Of a DNA stretch of 64,000 nt, positions 1 through 12,600 are shown piece by piece. Numbering within the stretch: the first letter of the stretch is position 1; each line of letters opens with the position of its first letter. The DNA is from Thuidium tamariscinum (taxonomy: Eukaryota; Streptophyta; Bryopsida; Hypnales; Thuidiaceae). The position numbers and the translations under genes were made by a program. The stretch spans positions 15,502,501 through 15,566,500 of the forward strand of contig OZ019759.1 in assembly GCA_947034885.2 (NCBI GenBank), in the 5' to 3' direction. Below the pieces are notes generated by a model. It searched no databases, was not told the DNA's origin, and saw only the letters and a list, made by a program, of their open reading frames with translations.

Positions 1-20
1 TCTAAGGAGAAGAGATGAAT

Positions 21-283
21 AATCTCATGGGAGCGGTTGTGAAGAACAAATTTATAGATTATTTCGAAATGGGAATGGTTGGCGTGATTCCATTTGTACA
101 TTATTTCAAGCTAAGGGTCTACAAACTTGTGAAGTAGAAATCCCTGGCGCAGGTGGGAGCTGTGCGGTAGCGGTATCGCTGGAGTTCGATCCATCGTCCA
201 GTAAGGTCGATTTGGAAAACCGTGTCAGTCTAGGTTATCCTGTCAAAGAGAAGGCGTTCAGAGAGGCTCCTCAGTCCTTGCAG
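21..283 (+). CDS. possible upstream exon of the DRM gene
   Basis: One frame stays open from about 21 to a good donor (CAG/GTACTT at 283/284). It reads through CEVEIPGAGG and GSCAVAVSLEFDPSS. No ATG lies in this frame after the stop near position 18, so it would be an internal exon or begin at a splice site. Nothing in it matches a domain I know. Placement just upstream of the UBA exons is the only reason to attach it to the DRM gene. Confidence 0.35.
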
Positions 284-403
284 GTACTTTCTGGATGTGC
301 GTGGAACTGAATTATTCAACTTTTGGTAATTAATATCCGCTATTCAAATGATAGTGCTTGAATTCCCCTGCTGTCGTGTACTTACATTTTTGCAATCATG
401 CAG

Positions 404-3400
404 AACGTGACTGGGCGCTTCCCTTCTACACCAGAATACCAAGAAAACAAATTTCAGGAAATGGGATTTCCACCCGCGCTTATTCAACGAGCCATTCTGC
501 TGCACGGTGTGTCGCTCGGAAATTTATGATGATACGTGCTTACAGTTTTAGAAACCAGTCATCTGGATTCAAGAGTCTTTAAGTCCCGGTGTATTGTGCC
601 CATGGCTGGCTTCCTAGTGTCATGAGTTTAAATTAGTCGATTAACTATGGTGCTCGTTGATTCCGCTGGACTACTAAAGTACGCATTTCTTAGTGCGAAT
701 ACTTCAACCTTCAAGATGAATTAGAGGTGATGTCTTGTACACTATGGTAGCTTCAGACCTGGTAAAAGAATGTGGGATTGTATGGATGTAAACGGGTCGG
801 TGCAATAGAGACTGTCGTGATGTTGAGGTTCTCTGGGCTTGAGTTTTTTCCAGACTCATATCAAGGATTGTTTTTGACGCTTGATAATATTGGTGATTCA
901 GGAGGTCAAGCTGACGACTCTATCATATTGCAGTTTCTTCTCGATTGGCGTGAGAATAACGATGTCCTAAGGGCTAACTTTCTGAAACAACCAGATCCGT
1001 GCGAAGCTAATTTACCGAACTACAATGAAATTAAGACCTCTGAAGAAAATATTTCTGATCATTCAGCAATGCGTCAGCAATTGAAAAAAACTGGAGACGA
1101 GCAGCTTTGGGTGGGTCGCTTTCTGTTCATGAGTACAGTTTCATCTAAATTCCTTGGGTTCTCGAGGGATGATATTAATTGCTGATGTCACTGGTCCAAG
1201 CTCACTAATTGAGTTTAAATTCTTTCAGCACATTATTCTGTGCTATCTTAATTTGGGGCATTGGGCTTTGATAATAGGATAGGGAAGACTGTGCAGACAG
1301 TGATTTTGACGACTACGAAGAAGCGTCTCCACCCAAGCAGGAATTACCATCCTATTGGACTGATGAGAGGGGATCAGATTATCCGGTTACGTCACGTGAA
1401 TGGAAACTTCCGTTTGAAGGAGGCTATCACCACCTTCTAATTAATTACGGATTTGCAGCGGAAGTAGTTCAAATGGCACTTCAAGAACTAGGTCTTACTC
1501 GGGTTTTTTTGCCTCTAGTTAGTGGTTTTAAAATGTGGATGTTATGTATCTGTTCACGAATGCTATCCAATCTTAGTACATTGCAAGGCGAAGAGTTACA
1601 ATCGTTGTTTACGAGGTGCTACAAGTTTTGCTGTTGAGAATGGAATCAGACTACTGATGAATATTACGATGATCTAGTATCGGTCACTGTTGTTATATTA
1701 TAACGAATCTGAACCGCTTTTAACATACTTTGCCAGGAGAGGGTGCTGATTATGACATGCTGCTAGAGTATCTATTGTACAGAACTACCCAACAGAATCC
1801 ACAAGCTTCAACCTTGGTATGTTAATGAACTTATTTGGATTGTGACATGAAACGTTCTGGTCCGTTAGCCTAGTACTGGATGTGAATTTGCTTCAATGTT
1901 TCCGGGAGTCCAGGGTGCAGAATGTTGTTGCTGGCTGTTCTGAAAGAAATCGACTTTGACAGTAGACTCTCAGCAGGCTGATAATGTTAAGCGAGCGAGC
2001 AATGCTAAGAGATTATTGGAAGAATTTAGTCACGAAGCCAAGGCTGTTAAACGAGCTGTGGTTATTTGTGGTGAGTCACCTTGGGAACTGTTTTCTGTGC
2101 TTCCTTTGTTATTGCCTACAGGGATAGCGTTTGGGAACTTTTATTTCATTTCGTGAGAGACGTGGGCTCTCTGATGACAATTCAGATGTATTTGTGGAAC
2201 GCAGAACAAGACCAAATGGCTGATCATGTTGACTTTCTTGCGGCTCATGACGCAGGATTGAATAAGGTAAAGTCTGAATAAGTCAACTTGGAACGTTGAT
2301 GTGGTAGCTTGAGTAAGGTGGTTCTGGATGTCGATCTTGAGCGCTTCATCTGGACAGAAATCTTTTGTGTCTGCCAATCAACATTTGTTTGCAGAATAAT
2401 TACAAATCATATTTCATAAGGCTTGAAATAACGAGCTCTAAATTCATTTTAATCCAGGATTTAAGAATTTGCTCCTCATTTCCATAGGTCTGTATTTGAA
2501 TACTTTCCAATCCTAAAGCAATGTGTTCTGTAGTCGCAGGACAAATTACAATTTGGCTGGTCCTTGCTGCGACAACGCCTAGGGGAGAATGAAAATACAA
2601 GCAGGAGGGGTAAGCAAAAGCTAGGCAATGGGGGTTTGACTGGAAGGAAACCAATTGTTCGTCTCAGCTGTCCTCGTAACTTTCAGCAAGAACAATATTA
2701 TCATCCACCTCTCAGCCTTGCACCTAGCTTGAAGCGGGAGAAGTCGAATCAGTCGTCTCTGAACAGAAGCCAGTCTTCCTGTGGCACGGTCAAAGTCAAG
2801 CTTGTACCATCTCAGCGAAGGTACACGCCTGTGAGTAGAATAGACAGGTCTCGAATGGTCAAAGAGGAAATATCTATCACAATAGATAAGCACGAAGGGT
2901 CGGTGGGGTTTGGGCTGCCTGGTAGTCCTGTACAGTCTCGTTACTTGGATGAGGATGTCAAAGGTGCTCCATTCTTCTATTTTGAGAATGTTGCAAGCAT
3001 GCCTAATGATGAGTGGGATAGAATACGACGGCATCTCTTTGACATTGAACCGGAGTTCGTTGATTCGATGCACTTTTCTGCCTGTCGGCGTCCAAGGGGA
3101 TACATCCACAATCTGCCGTTACAAGGGAGGAAGAAGATATTAGCTGACCCCCCAATGACTATCCAGGAACTCTTGCCACATACCAAAGCCTTCTGGCCAG
3201 CCTGGGACCCCCGAACGAAGCTAAACTGTATAACTACTCGGATGGGGTCTGAGTTTTTGATCAAGAAGCTTCATATTGGAGAAGGGACAGCATTGCAAAC
3301 TGCAGATCCAAGTCCTGAGAAACAACGAGAGATACTTAACTTGTGTAGGCACTGGAATTTGGTGTGGACTGCTCCAAATATTCCAACACCAGTCGACGAG

Positions 3401-4112
3401 ATTGAGATCGAGGTTGCAATTTTGAGCACTTATTGATGTTCCGTCTGTCGTTTTAGGTCAAGTGATGGTCTAAGTACATCTCAACTGCTTGTACAGAGCT
3501 TTTGGTCTACTAGTGGAGTTTTGGTTGTCAAAATTGCTGTAATTCTTCATTGATCTAGTTTTCTGAACTTCTGCATGAACGCAGGCTATGTTGGGCTTTG
3601 ATGCAGGTCATTCAAGAAACATCCTTAGCAACAGATCTAGATGCAAAGCCTTGGGCAACAGCTTCTCAGTGTATACTGTAGCGTTTCATTTTTCAGTTTT
3701 GAAACCACTGTATCCAAATGGCGTGAAGGTGTTATCTCTGTTCTCTGGACTAGGAGGTGCCGAGGTTGCTCTGCACAAGTTGGGCGTCAAACTCCTAGTT
3801 GTCGTGATCGTTGAAATTGATGATGGAACGCGCCGTTGTTTAGAAGCTTGGTGGGCTTCCAGTAAACAAGCAGGGGTTCTCAACCAGAATTATCGCAATA
3901 TTAAAGACCTTGGGCGAGCTCAGATTTCAGAACTTGTGAACATGTATGGTGGCTTTGACTTAATCGTTGGTGGGACCCCTTGCAACAACCTATCTGGGAG
4001 TAACCACGTGACTCGCGTTGGACTTGATGGGAAGCAGTCGAGTATTTTCTTTGAGTTTTCAAGGGTTGTGGCTGCTGTTCGAGAGTTGACGATCAGGTTA
4101 CGACACAAGTGA
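404..4112 (+). CDS. DRM-type de novo DNA (cytosine-5) methyltransferase, multi-exon
   Basis: Plant DRM enzymes methylate cytosines de novo, guided by small RNAs. Two exons carry the permuted catalytic domain. Exon 2540-3412 (291 codons, one frame) holds the N-terminal half (FFYFENVA, DIEPEFVDS, RGYIHNLP, WDPRTKLNC, CRHWNLVW). Exon 3585-4112 holds KALGNSF, the SAM loop LSLFSGLGGAEVAL, FDLIVGG and the catalytic TPCNN, ending in TGA. The junction 3412/3585 has GT/AG ends and restores the MLGF motif. Upstream, exons at 404-506, 902-1110, 1297-1491, 1737-1816 and 1974-2070 encode UBA-like segments (FQEMGFPPALIQRAI; INYGFAAEVVQMAL followed by DYDMLLEYLL), as expected for DRM N-termini. The piece near 2122-2266 does not join cleanly in phase, so its boundaries are provisional. 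A further open stretch at about 21-283 may be an earlier exon, and the true start may lie outside the window. The catalytic part looks intact. TPCNN replaces the SPCNN I recall for angiosperm DRM2; the proline and cysteine are kept. Confidence 0.9.
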
Positions 4113-4500
4113 TCAGGATGTACTGCACTTTCGTAGTGCTGGTTAAGAGATTGCGTACGATTTTCCCGCGTTTACGGGCGACTTCCCAAAGCCAATATTG
4201 TCACTGAATGAACAACGGCTTATATGCATCGATAAGAGTTGCTCGCAACCTCTTTCGGTTACTTATTATTATTTTTAATTCAACTAAATTGTATCTGAAC
4301 ATACTTCCAGCATACTGGCCTCTGATCTGTATGTACGGCAACACGCAAGTTATGTGAAGAAAGAGTCAAATTTTGGTGGAAACTAATGGCTGAAACTGTC
4401 ATAAGGAAGACCCTAAACCTTAAATTCCTACAGTCCGAAGGCCTTTATGCCGCCGACTGCCACTCAAATCAGCCATATCTGTTGCATTGATCTAATGTAA

Positions 4501-4622
4501 TGCAGAGATTTAGTGGTGACAGATAATAATGTGGATAGATGTATGTATATGGTGGGTGGTAATGCAGAGATTTAGTGGTGACGGATAATATTGTGGATAG
4601 AAATATGTGTATGGTGGGTGGT
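4501..4622. repeat. 62-bp tandem duplication downstream of the DRM gene
   Basis: A 62-bp unit beginning TGCAGAGATTTAGTGGTGAC occurs at 4501 and again at 4563 with a few substitutions. It lies about 390 bp past the DRM stop codon. No coding content. Confidence 0.85.
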
Positions 4623-6235
4623 GCTCCAAAACTAAATACTTCCTCTGTCCTAAAGTGATCACGTTGGACAAAATGCCTTACATGAAGTCTAAAAATGACA
4701 TTTTCAAAATTTGTTTTGTAGTTGAAGTAGAATTTGGTGTGTTCTCAAAATCCTAAAAACTTTTAGACATGTGAATATTGTGCCTTGATAATGCATTGAG
4801 ATGCAATTAAGTTAATTTGGTGCCAACTCCCATATGAATCCAACATGGATAAAATGACAAATGATTTGTATTACCAAGAATGTGACCTTAGGTGTCAAAA
4901 TGGCACAAAAACAATTTGTCCCAACTTTTCTTGATGAGCCTTTTTCAAAGTGCAATTGTAGAGTTATTTTTGAAGAGTAGTATTGGGCATGGTCTTTGCC
5001 CACACTACGTGAAGAAATAATAAATGCAATAAAAGTTTAGTTTACTATATATGATTCTAGAGTTTTTAGCAAGTGAAAAGGATGTCTATAATGAATGGTT
5101 TTTGCTTATATTTGAATTTTTAAGAGTGAGGTAAAAATGAATGACATTGTTTATGGAGTGTAGTAAACTTCTATTTAGAATTGGGAATGAACTGAATGAG
5201 AATGCATTCTAGATGATAGTTTGAGCATTATGACATAGAAAGATTGATGAAAGCATCAAAAGTATTCAAAAGTGATGACCAATATTTTCAAAAATGGCTA
5301 AAATTTGTCTGGTTTCTACTTGATATTTTCTTGTGTTACTTGTACATTCTGGAAAATATTGGGAAAAAAAAGATTTAAGCAATATTACAATCTCTGTTAA
5401 CAGATGGGTGGTAGAATCCTCTTTTCATTGAAGTTGATGTTCGCATCCATCTACCCCCCAGAATGTCTCATAATTGTTGGGATGCACCCTCAATTGTCGA
5501 TCAAGAGCTTAGGCGGCTCCATCTGGGTTGTGCATTTAGCGTGGATTCAACAGCTAGGATTTTAGGTTTCCAAGTTTATATTTTCATCTTCATCTTCCTG
5601 TTGGGGTTAGAGTTGCATGTTTTCAAAGTCTGTCCATTTGCCTCCTATTCCAATTTTATCATTTTGTTGCTGCATGAATGCACCTTAACGTGCAATTACT
5701 TGTGCAAATTTTTTTTCCCACTACTACGATCCGCTTCGATGGTACTCCTTGTGGTTTTTGAAATTGATGCCTTCACTGTCAAATCAGAACCTTATAGCAA
5801 CAATGATCATGGTTCATATTTTAAGCCCGCATGGCTATGAATGTTGCAGTGCCATCATGAATCTCAAGACCAATTGCGAGTGCCAAGCCGCCAATCCTAC
5901 CTACCCTGTGAAATTGTAGAGATTCTAATAATTCTGGCCTTTCTAGGTCACTGCTTTGTAAAAATGGAGGTTGGCATTCAATTTGGGATTGGTGGATGAC
6001 TGGACGTTAGTAAATTGCAAGAGTGCGGGTTTGCAAGATCAACGTCAATTCTTCAAATTTCTTACAACGCGAGGGTGACTTTACTAATTTGCATTTGGTG
6101 GCAAATTGGCCATTGTATTCTTTTGCTTGTTATAGTTGTTGTCTTTGGTGCTTTCAATTCCACAATCACTCGCTTTTGCATCTGTTTTGCATTTGTGGCT
6201 TGTTGTTTGTATTGGGGCTTTGGAGAGTGGGGAAT
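4623..6235. other. intergenic AT-rich stretch without a recognised gene
   Basis: There is no recognisable domain or RNA gene. An ATG-started frame of 125 codons at 5463-5840 is rich in Phe, Ile and Leu, resembles nothing I know and is probably fortuitous. It is mentioned only so it is not mistaken for a gap in reading. Confidence 0.6.
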
Positions 6236-6239
6236 TGGG

Positions 6240-8330
6240 GACTTTGAGTGCAAGACTACAAGTTTTGTTGGAATGGTGCCTCGCTTGAAGCTTCCCGACA
6301 ACTTTCGCGTGCAAACATTTTTTAGTAGCCACAACAGTCGTGGTGTGGGCAAATTATTACCCGCATTGGAGAAAGGTGGCGCTAATGTTGAGCTGATTGT
6401 CATCAACTTTAGTGTGGAGGATGAAATCACATACATTTCTGAGACCTATCTTTCTGATTCATTGGCAATCCCTATGACATTGCAATGCCCATTGGAACCG
6501 CTTGTAGCGTCTTCCAGCATCATTTCCACGCGGAAAGGTAAGAGAAAAGCTCGAGATGATGCAACTTCAATTGCACCAAAAAAGAAGAAGGTGGCCCTCA
6601 ACTCAATCACGAGAAGGTGGTAGGCAGTGTAGGTGTGTCATTTTACATGGGTCAAGGGTAAATTTGATGCCAAAGGCGACCTCACTAGAATAGTGTGCTA
6701 GAGCTGCACTGCAATTGGCGGAAGACAAAAGGTGTTGGTTCCTAAAGGGGACAATTTGGAGAAACATGAGGGAAAGAGAACATGCCAAGAGGATGGGGTG
6801 CCTTCTTTCACCTCAAAAAAGGTGACACCTATACAAAGCTGGACTACAAACACTTGCAATACTCTAAACTTTGGATTGGCTAGAAGCAATACAAGAGTGT
6901 GGCTGATCAACTTGTCATTGGGTTGGAAGGTGAATTGAAACAAAAAGAAGTACAATTCTCCACCCTCTTCCAAATCTTGAGTCATGGACGTCTGATGCAT
7001 GATTATGAACATGAGCAATATCTTTTGAGGCACTTGAAAGTCAAAAATCTACCAAAGAAACACTAGTGTGAGAATAGTGGGTGGGAGATAAGTGAACACA
7101 TACATGCGTCTATTTTAGCAACTTTGAAGGCTATAGTCCAATCTGCTGCCATTCTCTCTATTAGTACGGACGAGGTCACAGTTGTAAATAATACTTTATG
7201 GATTAGAGTGCATGTTTATGTCATGCATGATTGGGAGAAGGTATCCCACTTACTGCACTTGTCATCGATTTTTGATGGCACCATAGGGTAGTTGACGAAT
7301 ACAATAATATACTCGTTGTTGGAGGAAGGAGGGATAATTGCAAAGTCCATAGCATCCAAACTAATTTGCTTTGATGCCAATGGAGTCTCCATAGTTCAGG
7401 GACCAAAAAAGGATGTTACTACCTAGATTCGAGAAAAGTAGGCCCCTTTTGTAGTTGGCGCAAGCTGCGTTAGTCACCGCATAAATCTTGTAGTGGAGAC
7501 ACTCTCCAACTACCCATTGGTTTCTCGTCTAGAAGGACTATTTTAGTCTGTCTACAATTGTTTTTGCCACAGCCATAAGCGACATATGGAGCTCCATAAA
7601 CTAGCAGATCTTATGGAAACTAAAGCAAAGAAAATGGTGAGGAATGTTGATACTAGGTAGATATCCATGAGGAGTCTATATCAACGTATCATGAATGAAT
7701 ATAACACTCTCTTAGTGAAAATGGGAATGGATGCCTCTAGTGGGCAGAAATCCACTACCACTACTACAATAAACTTTGCCTTCTTTTCAGATATTGAGAC
7801 CTTATTGTTACTAGCCTTGTTTATCCTGATGCTCAATGCGGTGCATTGCCTAATCAAACTCATCCAAGCACATAACATCTTTGTATGTGATTTCATGCAA
7901 TCTATAAAGATTTTCCAAAATGAATTGGCAAGAATGTTCATTGACATGTCTATAGTGTACAATATGGTGGAATTTGCTCGGTACAACGAGTTGGTGGAAA
8001 TGAAAAGTGATGATCTCCCTCTACAATAGAGAGACTTAGATGGTCAAAGTGGAATTTGCCACTTGGTATTCAACTTGAAGATTACTACTATTTCTGCACA
8101 CTTTAAGGACAAGCTATTGGAAAATGACATTTTCATTACTCAAGAAGAGTTTCATCGCTGCTAGGACAATGTTCAATGGCAATTTTTTGGTAAAGGATTG
8201 CAATGTCTTTCATTTGTCTTTCAATTGGTTGAAGTTGGATTTGTTTGGTTAGTTTCATTTGCTTCAACTTCACTTGATCTTTATAGGAACTTTGTTTTGT
8301 ACTTCATTGCATTGGCAATGAAGTGCATTT
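6240..8330 (+). pseudogene. hAT transposase relic, ZNF862-like family
   Basis: Cut-and-paste hAT transposase of the type that resembles vertebrate ZNF862. Order: a Lys-rich nuclear-localisation-like patch (GKRKARDD, PKKKKV, about 6530-6590); an N-terminal finger-like block (WVKGKFDAKGDLTRIVC, then SC and EKHEGKR, 6642-6780); FQILSHGRLMHDYE (6971); the catalytic region with STDEVTVVNN, ICFDANGVSIVQG, GASCVSHRINLVV and KRHMELHKLADLM (7150-7620); and a C-terminal helical part to about 8330. Two frames cover the gene, joined by one shift at an A-run near 6815. The second frame then runs about 1.5 kb with no indel. All twelve in-frame stops are TAG (6621, 6630, 6699, 6881, 7064, 7289, 7424, 7439, 7544, 7658, 8027, 8162). 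At 7064 and 7658 family memory predicts Trp, and at 7424 and 7544 Gln. The hAT dimerisation block is not recognisable. It is clearly non-functional under the standard code. Confidence 0.85.
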
Positions 8331-8468
8331 ACATAACTTGCATTTTTTGGGGGGCTTAAAAGTGTCTTGTGCAATGCATTTACATAACGTGCATATTCTT
8401 TTTGGCTTAAAAGTGTCTTGTGAAGTGCATTTATATAATTTGCAATTTTTTTGGCTTAAAAGTGTCTT
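8318..8468. repeat. 51-bp tandem repeat, three copies
   Basis: Three head-to-tail copies (repeat phase at 8325, 8376 and 8427) of a 51-bp unit with GCATTTACATAAC and GGCTTAAAAGTGTCTTG. The period is 17 codons, so one frame reads through all copies. It sits at the 3' end of the hAT relic and may be element-terminal sequence. Confidence 0.85.
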
Positions 8469-8469
8469 T

Positions 8470-10120
8470 TTTTCTGTCCAAAGTTTGATTCCAATTTCTC
8501 TAAGTTTAGGTTGTTCAACTTGTTGTAGATGGCTCACCATTATTTGCTATTTGAAATCGCAAGTAGACCGCTCTGAATATTCATCTCCCATTTTTTTTTG
8601 TCAATGTGTTTTTGATTGCTTATGTCTTTTTGTCTTGTTGCATTGTCTCATTCCTTTTGGCCTTATTCAATGTAGAGATCCCTCAACACTTTGTGACAAA
8701 CTTGACAAATGTTTTCCACAACAAGAATTAAAGGATTGCTTTGGGATGTACTTTGTACTGCACACTTCTACAAGTTGGACTGCTAGAGTGTGGAGAAGTA
8801 CCATCGGAGTGAGGAGGAGCATCATCGGAGTCTAGAGAGCGTCATACAAGTGGCAATTGTGAAGGACTTGTTTTTAATTTTTTACCCTAACTTTCACTTG
8901 TAGTGTTGTTTGTTTGTCTTGTGTGCAAGTTCCACTAATAATGCAAATGGACAATCTTGCTTCTTGCAAGTAGGGCTCAAATCCCAAGTTAGTGCAAATT
9001 TTGTCTTACGTACCTACCAATTTCTAACAAATATTCACATTGTGCTTTACTAATGTAAGCAATTGAAGCCACTAAAAATAACCAAGAATAGCCATGTGGG
9101 CTATACTACAAATCTTCTCCTATAGCAAATATTCTTTTACCAAGAAAAAAAAAGTATTCAAGAACCAACATTATTTTTGAAAATTTCTCAGTTTGTTCCT
9201 ACCACAAAAATAGGACATCACGAAAATAGCCCTTCTTAAAGTCACGGAGATAGCCTCTTGACTATTTCAGGGAAACGTATTTTGAGAACACTAGTGATGA
9301 CACATGAACTATTTAGATATATAAGGGCATAGTTTCAGATGTATAAGTTGTCACTTTAGAAGATTGTAGTAAATTGTTTAAAAAAAATTGAACTAAGTAT
9401 ATTAAATACAATGTTCTATAGCATGGTGGTTGATCAAGCATTATCAAAGCAAAAAGCATCAATAACTTCTAAGCATACCATTTAGAAATTTGAGGGATGA
9501 TAGACATTTAGACTTGTAGAAATTGAAAAAACATTTAGTGAACATTAGCTTGAGCAAAACTTATGAACGAAAGCTACAGTCACTTGCATTGAATTTTGAA
9601 GTGGCAACATGAGTGACAACTATGTCTCTAATGAGGGAAGTAATGAAGATAAGGCAATTGGCATGTAAAAAGAAAGTGGCAAAGTAACCTATTTGATTAT
9701 TGTGAGAATGAAGACAAATAAGAAGAAGATCAAAATCAAGAAGATTTAAATTGGACCAAAGGCGAGGAAGAAAAGGAGTGGTTTAAGCTAATGGATGCAT
9801 TTGAAATGTATGAAAACTTCAAAATCCATCCAATTAAGAATTGAATGCAATATCAAAGAGCCAATGATGCTAGCTTGTGAGCTACAAGCATGGAGCTTGT
9901 GAGCTTAGAGCCCCCAAACCAAATGATTTTGAATTTTTTGCCCACTAATTTTTTTTCATTTTCCATTTTCAAAAATAGAAGAAAACATTATTTTAATTAA
10001 AGTTTGAGATCTACGACCTTGTCCCCTAAAACTGCAGATGATGATGAATTTCATATTTTATTGTCATGATTTTGTTTTGGCCAAGCATTTAGAAATCCAG
10101 ACATTTGTACTAAATTTTAG
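8470..10120. other. AT-rich spacer, no gene recognised
   Basis: Stops are dense in all frames and I see no domain, tandem repeat or hairpin of note. The right end may include 3' flanking sequence of the minus-strand MULE-like relic that begins at 10125. Confidence 0.5.
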
Positions 10121-10124
10121 TATT

Positions 10125-12600
10125 TTAGGTATCTATTACAACTAAACAGAGGTAAAAATGTTTCAAGTATAGTAGAACCATGTCATTTTGGCCAAACTCT
10201 ATTGTAATTTTTTGACATCCCCTTTGCCTCACATCTATGATCTTGATTTCTCCCTTTGATGGCTCAGATTTAGATGCATGGCCTTTGAAGTAGGCGTAAT
10301 AGTTTGTCATTCACATCCATGCATAAATACTACCATTGCAAATTGCATTGAATAAGTTGTTCCCTTGCTTTTCCGACATTTGGAACCACTTGTTATGAAC
10401 GGTCTTAGACAAATTGTAGAAGGGAAGGTCTGTCATTTCTTCCAAACTCTTCTTGCAAGGTAGCCTATCTCTGCTTCTTTCATAGTCTTGGATTCTCTGT
10501 ATTACTTTCACAACGTAATGTATTACTCTTGGAATGCTTTCTTGGTGTACTTTTAGGTGTCTTTGTAAAGAGAATTACTCTAGTGCAACAAGCACATTGT
10601 CTCATGATTCTCTATTACCTCATTGTGGGACTCGTTTCCATAGACAATCCAGACTGCATTCTAATTGGCCATGGTACTATCTAACATGAATGGATCCTTT
10701 GAAGTTAGGATGTTCAACTCTCTATCATGCCATGACCACATCAGAGATCTCCAAAATTAGACTTGGATCTTTGTATCTTCTGATTGTATATCACAAGTTG
10801 CCATGGTCATGACCTTTTTGTACTGAGCATTGTACATGTGGCAAGCCATGGTGCTCCATTTGTTCACACACCTCACACGATCAAATATTATCTATGCATT
10901 TTGTAGATCCCTTCTTGTTTGTATACATTTGACTAGGTCCATTTCACTCTTAGATCCTTTGGTGAGCTTCTTAAAAAGGTAGACCTTTTCTTTTCCCTAG
11001 CTTAAAAAGACATTATTATGTATGAACTCAAAATTGATTCTTTCTTCATTGTCATGATATTGTTGATGACCCTTTCCTTGTTGTTCAAGGAAAATGAAGA
11101 AATGACATTCCTAATGTTTGGAATGCTAAGATACTAGAATTGATCGATGACCTCCTCTAGTTCTTGTCCTTTCAACATCTCTTTTTCTCTGTCTCCATTA
11201 TAAAACAGGTAGTTTATAAGGAACTTTTTGCTCATGGAAAGTACAATTATGGAATTGGTGGTTGTGGGCGTTTTGGCCACTTGCTTTGTAATGAATCTCA
11301 AGATTTTTTCAATGGGAAGAATCTTTGTACATGTCCATCACTAACAAGTGGCTATAATCTCTAAAGTAAATAGTGGCCCTAGTCATTTTCTCACTATTAC
11401 TGTAAACATAGTATATCCTAGCCCTACAAGTATTCAAGCACATAGCAACATTCTTGCAGACCTTGTATACTAGAGTACAATCTTTTGGAGCATTAATCCT
11501 AAGTACAAAAGGAAAGGTTATGTACCCACTCCATTCTGTTTCATTTTTTTTGAAGCCCTCTAAAGATTATCACAGTTGGGATTTTGACAAGTGAAGTAGA
11601 AAACATAATATGACTTATGGAATTTGAATTTATCAAGGTTATAGATGTTGGTGGTAATGAGCTTGCACCATGTGTTTCCATTATACCTTTTGTTTGTCTC
11701 ATCTAAGTTTTGGGCCACTAAGGAAGAAGAAGAGGAAGAGGAGCGACACAAAGGCAATTCAAAGATGACGTCTCTATTGAATTGCATCAGCAAGTATTGT
11801 ACATGATGGTGCTTGACAACGTGAACATCTATCAAGGAGAGTTCATTTCACAACCGCCAAACATTTGATAGTATCTTCAAGCACTCCATTATGTTGATTT
11901 AGTGAATAGGACATAGGTGCAAGGGTAAATATGTCAATAGAAACTGCACAAGACCATTGGATGGGGTAATTGATTCAGAGTGTATGAAACCCTTTCCATT
12001 AACTCAAGAGAAATTGTACACTTTTGCTTCTCAAGCGTAAAGTAAAGTGACCCACCTTTGAATTCACTAGACAATTCTATAATAGATTCTAGTTTCTCTA
12101 CCTTCATTACCTTTAGGACTTTAGTGCCTTTGGGAAGCACCAAGAAGACCTCTTGAGGCGGACTTGGTGAAATCATATGTGAAGTGTATGGCATATCTAC
12201 TGTAGAATTATCTAAATGTTGGCTAAAAATTTTCGTTGAGACCCCTAACATCGAGAGCAATAGTCCATAAACTCTGTAGTTTCTAAGTGGGAGGTACTAG
12301 AAATGTCCTTCTCTTTTTTGCGTCTTAACAACTAAAATGGATTATTCCAATCCCTCTAATTGAGACAACTTTTCCTCTTCTATGTAGATGGAAGACTCTA
12401 CAAATTTGAAATAGACATATAGGAGGTAACTGAAGGTTTTGACTTGCTCTCCATCTTGTACTAGAAACATAAGCAAGACTTCATGACTGTGTACTTGAAT
12501 ATAAGCCATGATGCTAGAACAAGGGCAAGAACTAGTGGAAACTAGGAGGCAGAGCAAAGCTATAATAGTAGAAAAGGCCAAAAGTGTATGACCGTAATAT
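10125..12600 (-). pseudogene. MULE-like transposase relic
   Basis: Read on the minus strand this region parallels the plus-strand relic at 61872-62530. Shared blocks include a KEKVYLFKKL-like segment, TMACHMYN, an NWNAV-type block after a 'DSTMA' acidic site, then IVYG and a Cys-x-x-His-like CLLH. That spacing (acidic site, then C/H pair) is what a MULE-type DDE domain shows; the assignment is by eye. The clearest continuous frame is 10511-10125, broken by one TGA at 10311, and continues with MTNYYAYFKGHASKSEPSKG. Upstream pieces are 12260-11934, 11835-11560 (with a Ser run) and 12581-12342, in shifting frames with many stops. It is a decayed transposase. Confidence 0.55.

Noticed and set aside
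2621..3109. 162-codon minus frame opposite the DRM exon
   Set aside because: Shadow of the DRM coding exon on the other strand.
5463..5840. 125-codon ATG frame on the plus strand
   Set aside because: Hydrophobic, Phe/Ile/Leu-rich translation of AT-rich DNA, no domain, no splice or promoter context.
6621..8164. Genuine genetic-code change with UAG as a sense codon
   Set aside because: Lost positions include both Trp and Gln, other relics contain TAA and TGA, and the frame has a shift. Decay by CWG deamination explains it with fewer assumptions, though readthrough is kept open as a test.
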